A stretch of 64,000 nucleotides of DNA from Bedellia somnulentella (lineage: Eukaryota; Arthropoda; Insecta; Lepidoptera; Bedelliidae), in the NCBI GenBank assembly GCA_963576735.1, contig OY755189.1, forward strand, positions 2,418,001 to 2,482,000. The letters run 5' to 3'. Below are positions 32,100 through 41,148 of this stretch, one piece after another. The notes under the pieces are model-generated. The model searched no databases and was not told the origin of the DNA. It saw nothing but the letters and a program-made list of their open reading frames with translations. The first letter of the stretch is position 1. Every line of letters begins with the position of its first letter. Both the position numbers and the translations under genes were made by a program.

Positions 32100-32790
32100 T
32101 ATTGTATATGAAGAGAACGATGAATACTACAATACAATAATCTACCTCATTCGAAACTAATGGCGAGATAATAAGTATACATTATCGCTTGCAAATAAAT
32201 CTAAAATTATATGTGCATATAAAAGTAGACAATGTATTACCCCACAGCTATTTATCTACAAACATCACAGCACATAGCACAATACTACAAAGCCCCGGAA
32301 GTCACGGTTTCCCAACACATAATTAGGTGACCAAAAATTCGCAATAGCGAAAACCTAAATTTCACTCCTATAATGCTCTTATAGCAGTATTCAGTGCAGA
32401 CAGATCGACGCCCATTTTTTACCGATAGTAAATTATGTTGGCTGACATTTTATGACATAGTAATTGCTTTAAATGGCTTTAAAACGGTTTCGAAATATTT
32501 CGTAGAGATATCTCAATATTATCTAGCTTTAGGTGTGTTGTCCCCAATTTGTATTGTTGACAGTTCAAAGTGTTTTTACTGTGAAAGAAAAAGAATAAGA
32601 AGAGAAGTGGTTTTTGACATGTAACGGTTTCACAAACGACCCTGCCTATTTATCAAGAAGACTTTTATAGTTGGTGGCTATCGAAATTACTTCATAAATA
32701 CATTGCTCTTTTTATTTACAAAAATGCTGAAGTGTAGCTAGCTTTACTATACGAACTGAGATATTATATTTGACAATAATAAATTATTAG
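32100..32790. other. intron sequence, no feature recognised
   Basis: AT-rich. The 76-codon plus-strand frame at 32394-32624 has no recognisable domain and lies antisense in the phosphatase intron. Confidence 0.4.
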
Positions 32791-32824
32791 ATACATAGAG
32801 TATGTATGTATAAAATACAAAGGG

Positions 32825-33010
32825 AGGATGGATGATTGTTAATTGGTTAGAGAGATTTATAGAGCCAATGTGTAAGGTAATTCCGGTAGAGCACAACCAC
32901 GAAGGTCACACCTGGACCAAATAGAGCGTGCTTAAAAAGGCAGGCATCCAAAGTATGAATATAATAAAAGAGCATGTACGAAAAGATTGATGGATGTAAA
33001 CGAAGAGGAT
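32825..33010 (+). pseudogene. LINE-1 ORF C-terminal fragment
   Basis: The plus strand matches the C-terminal coding region of LINE-1, from GGATGGATGAT (the RMDD-like region) through AGAGCAC and AGGTCACACCTGGACCAAAT to AAGATTGATGGATGTAAACG. It has frameshifts and lacks the final codons and tail. It is a dead fragment. Confidence 0.82.
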
Positions 33011-33093
33011 CAATTTCTTGACTTCTGGTAAGGTATACTAACTCAACGTTATAATAAATAAAAAAATACGCATATAAAGAACATCCTATTCTA

Positions 33094-33153
33094 AGAAATA
33101 ATCATTCATTTCCTTCACATAAAATTTATGTGAAGGGAATAATGATTATTTCG
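33094..33153. repeat. imperfect ~28-bp-arm hairpin with no loop
   Basis: GAAATAATCATTCATTTCCT and the following CACATAAA pair with TTTATGTG...AGGGAATAATGATTATTTC immediately after, with one or two mismatches. Next to it, at 33165-33245, a reversed GAGTTTGAATCCCGC resembles a pol III B-box, so this may be the edge of another SINE. Confidence 0.8.
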
Positions 33154-33343
33154 CATTTAATGTTGCCCTCAGCGGGATTCAAACTCGCGCCCACCGGACC
33201 CAAAAGCTCACCTTGCAGACGTCGTCCGTCCTCGTAATAGGATATCGTCTAACAAAGGTACCGATTTTTCTGAACATTTGTCAGTTTTTACCTGGTTTGA
33301 GAGATCCCTGAATTAAAATCAAATAAAATAAACGAATATTGGA

Positions 33344-33573
33344 ATGTCGCTACCCCTTTCTACCCACGGGTGTCGTAAGAGGCAACTAAGGGTATTGGGG
33401 CTTTTTATTGGATTTTTGGGCGATGCGGTTGGAGTCCCATTACCAAAAACCTTTATTCTTACCATCTTTTCCCCACTCAACTTCCAAATGTGGCTGAGGA
33501 ATTTATAATTCCTTAGCTCTGGTTACCCCTTCTAGGGAAATATGGCCGTGAGTATATGTATGTATGTATGTAA
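33344..33573 (+). repeat. SINE-A, slightly 5' truncated
   Basis: It starts GAATGTCGCTACCCCTTTCT and ends in a TATG tail. It is closely related to the copy at 34218, sharing AATTTATAATTCCTTAGCTC and GGAAATA before GCCGTGAG. Confidence 0.93.
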
Positions 33574-33579
33574 AATAAA

Positions 33580-34205
33580 CGGTCGATTCAAACAACGATT
33601 ATAAACCCTTTACTACGCCACAATAAATATCAGATTCGATCTTAAATTCTTAGTTGCCGGACCTTTATAGGTATGGTCGTTATCATACCTCAATAAATAA
33701 CAGAAGAGTTAAATACAAAACCAGCGCTTCTCCAAATTTGGACATACAACGAAACAAAAGTCTGCTCAGGATCTTTTTTAAAACCACTATACGACTTAAA
33801 TTAATCAAATCCCACATCAGTCTTATATCATTCTGTAAATCTTGTTTACGTATTTGACACGGTTGTTAAATAAAAAAACCTTTATGGCCACTATAAATGA
33901 AAAGTTTTCACATAAATCAACCTGGAGTAAACGGGTATGGGTGATTTATTTAACAGGTGAATGGATTTCGAATAAGGAATATTAATATTAAAAACATAAC
34001 GATGCTTTATAGATTCGAATAGAGAATATGTATGCGATGCAATTTATAATATTACAAGCCGATTTGTAAATCGCCCGCCCACTAACTTATTTCGACTTAG
34101 CAATGCTACTCATGTAATGGTATGACAAAATCGACTGTAGTAGACATATAATGTCTTTCTCTACTGAAATTTGTCTTACATAAAACAAAGACGATTAATA
34201 AAATA
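33580..34205. other. intron sequence, no feature recognised
   Basis: AT-rich, no repeat match found. A 67-codon plus-strand frame at 33654-33857 has no recognisable domain. Confidence 0.4.
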
Positions 34206-34217
34206 GATCGATGGCGC

Positions 34218-34463
34218 CGTGTAGTGCCGGCTTAGAATGTCGCTACCCCTTTCTACCCACGGGTGTCGTAAGAGGCGACTAAGGGTATTGGGGCTTTTAT
34301 TGGATTTTTGGGCGATGCGGTTGGAGACCCATCACCAAAAACCTTTATTTTTACCATCTTTTCCCCACTCAACTTCCAAAAGTGGCTGAGGAATTTATAA
34401 TTCCTTAGCTCTGGTTACCCCTTCTAGGGAAATATAGCCGTGAGTATATGTATGTATGTATGT
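34218..34463 (+). repeat. SINE-A, full length with 11-bp target duplication
   Basis: It is complete from CGTGTAGTGCCGGCTTAG to the TATG tail. ATCGATGGCGC occurs immediately before it (34207-34217) and immediately after the tail (34464-34474). This is the clearest proof in the window that SINE-A is retrotransposed as a unit with these exact ends. Confidence 0.97.
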
Positions 34464-34565
34464 ATCGATGGCGCATACTTTATGTGTCTTCTGGGGTCAT
34501 CCTTAACTAATAATTCAGACTTAATTTTAATATACATACATACATACATACATATTCTCACGCCG

Positions 34566-37500
34566 TTAGTTCCCATTGGGGTAGGCAGAGACTATCGATC
34601 GCCACTTTGTACGATCCTGGCAAACCTCTCTGGCTTCGTTTACATCCATCAATCTTTTCATACATGCTCTTTTATTCTTCATACTGCGGACACCTGCCTT
34701 TTTGAGCACATGTTCTATTTGATCCAAATGTGTCCTCCGAGGTCGTCCTCTACTAACATTACCTTCCACATTGGCTCTATATATCTCTTTCACCAATTTA
34801 CTGTCATCCATCCTCTCTATGTGCCCAAACCATCTCAACATTCCTTTTTCTATCTTTCTTACAATATCATCTTTTACACCACACCTTTCACGAATCACAT
34901 CATTCCTCACACGATCACATAACCTTACATTACACACTTTTCTGAGGGATCTCATTTCTACTGCATTCACTCTACTTTCATGCTTCTTCTGCCACACCCA
35001 ACATTCACTGCCATACATAAGCGTAGGAACGAGGACAGCATCATGCACAGCCATTCGGGCCTTTTCAGACACCGACTGACTAGACATTAGACTATCCAGT
35101 GCTCCATTTACCGCATTACCCTTTTTCACTCTTCTCTCGATATCTTCATCACACTTTCCATCCCTAGTAAACAAACTTCCCAAATATACAAACTCTTTCA
35201 CTTGTTCCACTTTCTTACCATTAATCTCAATCACGCATTCGGTCATATTTACCTCTCTCTCAAATACCATAGTTTTTGTTTTATCCACATTCACCCTCAT
35301 TCCCTTTTTTTCAAAAGACGCACATGCAATATTCATCATCTCTTGCAGCTCTTCCACCGATGATGCAAGTAGCACTTGATCGTCGGCATATAAGAGGCAT
35401 TTGATGATGAATCCACCCATTCTCAATCCATAATCACTTTCACGCAACTCTGTTAAACAGTCATCCATGAACAAATTGAAGAGCCACGGGGAAGCTACAC
35501 AACCCTGTCGGACACCCCGAGAGATCCCGAACCAGTCAGTATTTTCCCCGTTTACTCTCACACATGCACTGGAATCCTCATAGAGTGATACCAGTGCACG
35601 TATAAGTCGACTCCCCAAACCGAACTTGGATAACACCTCCCATAAACACTTTCTTACCACCCTATCATACGCCTTCTCTAAATCAATGAAGGAGCAATAC
35701 ACCTTTCGGTTCTTAGCTAAGAACTTTTCGGTGATGCTCCTTAAAGAGAAGATTTGGTCCATACATCCCATTCCCTTTCTAAATCCTGCTTGCACATCCC
35801 AAATTTTATCATCCGTTTCATTCATCACTCTTTCAATCAAAACCTTTGCATACAATTTACCGACAATGCTGAGTAGGCTAATTCCACGGTAGTTTCTAGC
35901 CTCCTGGTGTGACCCCTTTCCTTTATATAAAGGCACAATTACCGCCTTGCACCAGTCTTGTGGCACTTTGCCACTCGACCAGCATTTTTGGAAAAGGAAG
36001 TACAACCAGGAAGCCACCACCCCTTTACCAGCCCTCAGCATTTCAGTGTTTATCCTGTCATACCCTGCCGCTTTCCCTAGTTTCATACTTTTCATTGCTT
36101 TCATTATTTCTTCCATACTGATCTCACTGTCACTAAAGTCACCCATAACGTCGTTCCAATCAACATTACTGCTGATTGGCGAAGAAATGGATGAATCCTC
36201 TTTTTCAAAGAGTCCCTCAAAATAGTTCTTCCATACTCGTCTTATGCTACTTTCATCCGTCGCCAATTCACCCTGTTCATCTCTCACAACATTCACTCTC
36301 GTGTTTTGGGAAACTCCCTTTTCTTTCCGGATATATTTCCAGAACAACTTTTGGTTATTCCGGAAATTATCAGAGAGTTTCCTCTCACACCATTCTATCA
36401 GATCACGCTTTTTCTTTTCTATTTTCTTCTTAACCTCATTCTTAACTCTCTTATATTCATCTTCACTGTTCTTCACTACATCATCTGTTACTCTCGCATC
36501 CATTCGTTTACTAGCTTTAATCGCTAGTAAATCTAACCAAGCTTTCTTCTTATCTCCAACTGCCTCTTTCACATCTTTATCCCACCAACTTGTTGGTGGT
36601 CTATTTGTTCTTTTACTCAATCCACATACTTCCGTCGCACATTCAACCATTGACGATTTGAGCACATCCCATACTTCTTCTATTTCCAATTCATCCTTCA
36701 TCTCCACGCAACTTAGCCTGTCGTCCAATTTCTTCATATATTCATCTCTAATATTTTCATCCTCTTCCAATTTCTCCACTTTTATTCTCGCAAATTCAGT
36801 TGTCGACACTTTGGCCCTGTGACGCCAACGCGTGCACAGTCCCCTTAATCGTGATATCACGAGAAAATGGTCTGTGCCAACGTTAATGCCCCTATGGACT
36901 CTGGTGTCAACAACCTTTGCTCTTAGCCTTTCATCCACTATCACAAAATCTATCATACTTCTCTCGCTTCCTCTCTGTCTAGTATACATATGGATATCTT
37001 TGTGTTCAAACAACGTGTTCGTAACACAAAGATTCCTCTCCAAACATACATCAATCACTTTCTCACCATTCTCGTTCACTCTTTTATCACCAAACTTTCC
37101 TAAAACTCTTTCACAACCGTTGCGTGACACACCAACCCAACCATTAAAATCTCCTAACATAACAATTTTCTCATTTTCATCACACCCATTCGCAACATCG
37201 TCTAACAGATTCCAAAACTCCTCCCTCTCGGATAGTGATCTGGACATGTCCGGTGCATACACGCAAATTATGCGCATCCGGACAAGCCCTACCTTCACCT
37301 TTATCCATAGGAGCCTTGGACTCACACACGCATAATCTTTCATGCACTTAGCCATCCTTTCAGATATCAGAAGTCCCACGCCTTGGCAAGCTCTATCACT
37401 CTCGGCAACTCCCGACCAGATAGCTGTAAATGGGCCAAGTTGTGAAACCTCTTTTCCCTTGCGCTTCGTTTCATTTACACACAGAAAATCTAGTTTTCTT

Positions 37501-37667
37501 TCTTCCATAATCAAACATACTTCATCTAATTTTTCATGCATCCCTCCACACACATTCATCGTACTAAAGCGGGTCTCTCTAGCCCACTTTTCGCCCCGTG
37601 AGGAACCACGGCGTGATGAGTGGCGAGCCACATCGCCGCCACCGCGTTTAATTGTTTGTAAACACAT
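34566..37667 (-). CDS. LINE-1 endonuclease-reverse transcriptase ORF (1033 codons)
   Basis: This is an intact single ORF. The N-terminal AP-type endonuclease spans roughly residues 33-285, with E66 (VNETK), Y138 (CVYAPD), D173-N175 (GDFN), D240 (SMIDF) and D266-H267 (GTDHFLV). A linker rich in Lys and Glu follows. The reverse transcriptase covers about 530-800, with D662 (FIDLEKAYDRV), SRGVRQGCVASPWLF and the catalytic YADD at 760-763. A C-terminal segment has LRWFGHIERMDD, GRPRRTHLDQI and an end in YPNGN. All catalytic residues I can check are present and there is no internal stop. It is probably competent for target-primed reverse transcription. The many plus-strand frames across it are antisense shadows. 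Confidence 0.95.
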   Translation of the reverse strand: MCLQTIKRGGGDVARHSSRRGSSRGEKWARETRFSTMNVCGGMHEKLDEVCLIMEERKLDFLCVNETKRKGKEVSQLGPFTAIWSGVAESDRACQGVGLLISERMAKCMKDYACVSPRLLWIKVKVGLVRMRIICVYAPDMSRSLSEREEFWNLLDDVANGCDENEKIVMLGDFNGWVGVSRNGCERVLGKFGDKRVNENGEKVIDVCLERNLCVTNTLFEHKDIHMYTRQRGSERSMIDFVIVDERLRAKVVDTRVHRGINVGTDHFLVISRLRGLCTRWRHRAKVSTTEFARIKVEKLEEDENIRDEYMKKLDDRLSCVEMKDELEIEEVWDVLKSSMVECATEVCGLSKRTNRPPTSWWDKDVKEAVGDKKKAWLDLLAIKASKRMDARVTDDVVKNSEDEYKRVKNEVKKKIEKKKRDLIEWCERKLSDNFRNNQKLFWKYIRKEKGVSQNTRVNVVRDEQGELATDESSIRRVWKNYFEGLFEKEDSSISSPISSNVDWNDVMGDFSDSEISMEEIMKAMKSMKLGKAAGYDRINTEMLRAGKGVVASWLYFLFQKCWSSGKVPQDWCKAVIVPLYKGKGSHQEARNYRGISLLSIVGKLYAKVLIERVMNETDDKIWDVQAGFRKGMGCMDQIFSLRSITEKFLAKNRKVYCSFIDLEKAYDRVVRKCLWEVLSKFGLGSRLIRALVSLYEDSSACVRVNGENTDWFGISRGVRQGCVASPWLFNLFMDDCLTELRESDYGLRMGGFIIKCLLYADDQVLLASSVEELQEMMNIACASFEKKGMRVNVDKTKTMVFEREVNMTECVIEINGKKVEQVKEFVYLGSLFTRDGKCDEDIERRVKKGNAVNGALDSLMSSQSVSEKARMAVHDAVLVPTLMYGSECWVWQKKHESRVNAVEMRSLRKVCNVRLCDRVRNDVIRERCGVKDDIVRKIEKGMLRWFGHIERMDDSKLVKEIYRANVEGNVSRGRPRRTHLDQIEHVLKKAGVRSMKNKRACMKRLMDVNEAREVCQDRTKWRSIVSAYPNGN

Positions 37668-37944
37668 TCGGTTCCCACGATAAGCAAGGGAAATATACTG
37701 TCCGCCTAGCCAGAGCCCCGCTTGACTAGGTAAGGTTATTTAGTACCCGGAGTTCACCAGGCTCCGGGACGGCGGCACGCTAACGACCAGGCTCACCCCT
37801 GGCCACGCATCCCTCGGCACGGCAGACCTTGGATTGGTGTAGGGGCGAAGATGAAAAAAGCCCTTTTCCCTTAGTCGACTTCTACGACACCCACGGGAAG
37901 AGATGGGGTAGTGCTATTCTATGCCGACACTACACAGCAATTAC
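37668..37944 (-). promoter_or_regulatory. LINE-1 5' leader, homologous to the SINE-A 5' end
   Basis: Read on the minus strand, the first 70-90 bp match the start of SINE-A: GTGTAGTGTCGGC.TAGAATA, then CACTACCCCAT, CCCGTGGGTGTCGTA and GTCGACTAAGGG. The rest is a GC-rich leader up to the first Met codon. In LINEs this region normally carries an internal promoter. That role is inferred, not visible. Confidence 0.8.
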
Positions 37945-37959
37945 AATTTTAATATGTCA

Positions 37960-39830
37960 ATTTTAATTTAATTATAAACTCATTAACATAAAAAATGATC
38001 AATAACATAATTTGAAACAGTAGACACAAAACCGCCCACACACATACTTTGAACAACCAAAGAGATACCATGGGTAATTATAAATCACTATCTACAGCTG
38101 TAGGTGTTATATCTTCACATTGTCTCGCTAACGGGCCCAGAGAAAGTAGGATAACATAAGATCTATTACATTTTATCATTGAGAATTTTATCTTAGTTTT
38201 TAAGAGGCTTTCTGTCTTTGAGCTTAATTTGTAAACACTTAGAATCTTTAAAAGGTTTGAACAAAAACACAGGCGTTATGCAATAAGTTTAATTAGACAA
38301 ATGTGAAAGTAATCAATCATTAATGATCCCGTAAGGTTTCTTTGACTGGGAATTTGCTAATTCTCCCGGTTTTCGGAATAAAATCCGTAAATGTGTGTGA
38401 GGTAGGCAGAACAATATTTATTTTCAGTCTATATACCATGGTAACAGTCTAGATACCATAGTTTAGATATGTAGTTTATCATAAACTCTTAAATTGAAAA
38501 GGGAAAAATATTGAGACAAGTTACGCTTTGGCGAATTTATATAATTTTAGTTGGTTTCCTTCTTAAATCAACATTAACAAGTATAGGCGGAGAAAAATAG
38601 CCAACAAAGATAAAGCCGAAGAAAGTACAACACTTGATTTAATAAACAAAGTCCGAAGTACCGCATTTGGTATGGTTATTGAATATATCATAAATCTGAT
38701 ATGGTAGATACATATGAAATACATTCTCAGACTAGAAACACTGTACAATATAACATCTTAGAAATATTTTGGTTACGGTCTTTGTATGGTAATTCTGGCT
38801 ACCCATAAAAGGATTAAGGACGTGAGAATGTGCTCAACTAAGTCTTACCATATTAGGATGAACATGATGAAGACTATAAGTAGAAAGTCCTAAAGAAATA
38901 TCAATACATTCAAATCTTAGATCTTTATCGTCGAGGGTTGCCACAGAAAAGACTAAATCAAATAATATATTTGTCAAGTATTGTCATAAAAACTTTAATG
39001 TTCATTCTTAAAAAATATAGCGAAGGTCAAGTCGGATATTTATACAAAATCTAAGGTTTTTTTAATTGTGTTCAAAGTTGGCTTTATGCCTAACAGACAT
39101 GTCTCTTTTTCTTAATAATCTTTGGGATCAAAACGTTTAAAATATGAACCTGTATATCGCTACTAAAAAGTTTACAAATTTTCGGTCTACCAACTTTTTA
39201 TTTTTTCAAAAAGAAAAAAATATATTATAGCATAAGCAAGTTTCTTATTATTGATTAGTACTATATTAAATTAAAATATATTCTATACATTTCCTCACTT
39301 TTCAGGCGCTCTACGAGTAGAAAACTTATGATTTTAATCTTCCACTTTAGCGGATACAGTAATGTGTACCATTAGTCCAGTGAAGCTTAATGTCTAGTTG
39401 TAATTTTACCCACCCAGCCACACTTTGGATAATAACCAATCTTCAGATAATAACACATTTACTCACAGGTTCTTATTAACTGCAAACAGCCTATTAATTT
39501 TGAAACTAACACTTGACAACCCTATTAAAATATCCCTAAACATTGTTTTACCAGCCGATGAGATAGATATAGTTACAACGGTTTAAAAACCGGTATCGGA
39601 ACCGTTATTCATACGGTTTATTAAAAATGGACGTTATCCTTATCAGGATATTAGGAAAGATGAGTGATAGATGTTTTGTATGACACGAATCTTGGGTACT
39701 TGGGTACAGCAATAGGTGACAAGGGCAAATATGAAGTGTGATTGAATGGGGATATATAAAGATATGTCGGAATCCCCAATCGACAAATGTAGTCCAAGCT
39801 TTCAATATCACTACCAGGCAACCAAAAGAG
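37960..39830. other. intron sequence, no feature recognised
   Basis: About 1.9 kb of AT-rich sequence without a recognisable exon or repeat. Short open frames here have no domain. Confidence 0.4.
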
Positions 39831-39833
39831 ATG

Positions 39834-40067
39834 GCTGTGTACTGTCGGCTTAAAACCAACATATTCATTTCAACGGTTGTCGTAGGAGGCGTCTAACAGT
39901 ATTAGGGATCTTGTTGTGATTATTGGTCGAAGTGGCTGTAGACTCTTCACCAATTTTCCATTATTTACAGTCCCCTTTCCCACTCAATATTTATAAGCCA
40001 AGGAATTTCTTATTTATGAAACTCTGGCTACCCCGCCTTGGGATTTATAGCCGTGATTATTGGTATG
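39834..40067 (+). repeat. SINE-A, full length, old
   Basis: The landmarks GTGTACTGTCGGCTTAAAA, GGTCGAAGTGGCTGTAGACTC (the GGGCGATGCGG region) and TTTATAGCCGTGATTAT are present but diverged. Confidence 0.82.
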
Positions 40068-40079
40068 TAAAACCTCTTT

Positions 40080-41110
40080 CTTTCTTTTCTTACTTCAAAT
40101 GACTGCAAGAAGCAAGTCACTTCAGCAAGACACAAGACAAGAGGACGTTAAATATTGCACAAAGTAAATTTTATAATATTAATACAGATTGTAATAGTCC
40201 AATAAACCTGACGTTCATAAACCAAATCTGGTTAGCATACTAAATCTATGGGTTTGATTATTTCTACAACCAACAGGGCCTATAAGGCAATTCATGATAT
40301 TAGGCACGTGGCAGCCACACAAGGGCTGCTCCTGTTCATGTATGTAAGAGATAAGATAACCTGTAAATCAATGATCCCCAGCATAATTGATTTTAATTCG
40401 AAGAATTTGTTGTCGCGGTATCCGTATGCATGTATGCAGTCATAAACTCTTGATATAATAATCAAATGATTCTATCTATGTTTAATATAAGCATGAATGT
40501 AATTACACTTCTCTTGAGCTTGTTACGACATTATTTATTTGCCAATCGACTACAAAGTAAGCTTCCTAACTCCAACCCATGAATATTATTACAATTTTGT
40601 ACTAAGTATGTACCTCTTGGTACTGTATTAGCATATTTATATTCGCATTGATACGAAAGACAGAAGAATATGATGATTCAAATACAGTTTTAGATTTCAC
40701 AGTAATGATATGGGAGACAACCACATACTTTACAAATTGGTAAGATAAGAAAATTGAACATTTGAATAGTTTTGGTAACCAATTAAACTATAACAAGGCA
40801 TGTAACAAACCCATATAATATTATGAAATAGGGGATTGGTTTTCCATAGCATTTTCAGCGTAAAATATCGAAGTATTGCCAGAAGCTAACACAATCATTA
40901 CCAACGTAATGTTAGGTTATGTGTTTTTACTCCATTAATAAATAAACTAAATAAATATAAACGGACATAGGAAATCAGAGCATGAGTAAATAAATACACT
41001 GTGTTATTCAGGTGTGGCATAAATGAGGAAGTCAATATGTATAAATACACACATAATTAAAATCGCAGCCTACGAAACAAACATACCCATTTTCCATTCA
41101 CATACATACA
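40080..41110. other. intron sequence, no feature recognised
   Basis: AT-rich, no supported feature. A 65-codon plus-strand frame at 40248-40445 has no recognisable domain. Confidence 0.4.
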
Positions 41111-41148
41111 TAAATACATATACTCACGCCGTTAATTCCCATTGGGGT

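Larger units (their letters stand above)
34534..37944 (-). mobile_element. LINE-1: full-length non-LTR retrotransposon
   Basis: The element is bounded by an AATTTTAATAT target duplication at 34523-34533 and 37945-37955. On the minus strand its 5' leader is about 275 bp long. It starts near GTGTAGTGTCGGCATAGAAT and contains a GC-rich stretch. Then come one ORF, about 20 bp of 3' sequence (CGGCGTGAGAATATG) and a TATG tail. The single EN-RT ORF and microsatellite tail suit the RTE group, but clade is inferred. It lies sense in the 21-kb phosphatase intron. Confidence 0.95.

Noticed and set aside
32394..32624. 76-codon plus-strand frame as a possible gene
   Set aside because: It has AT-rich composition, no domain and no splice context, and it lies antisense in the phosphatase intron.
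34566..37683. A string of plus-strand open frames (up to 192 codons) across 34.4-37.7 kb
   Set aside because: They are antisense to the LINE-1 ORF. Their composition follows the opposite-strand coding sequence and none shows a domain.
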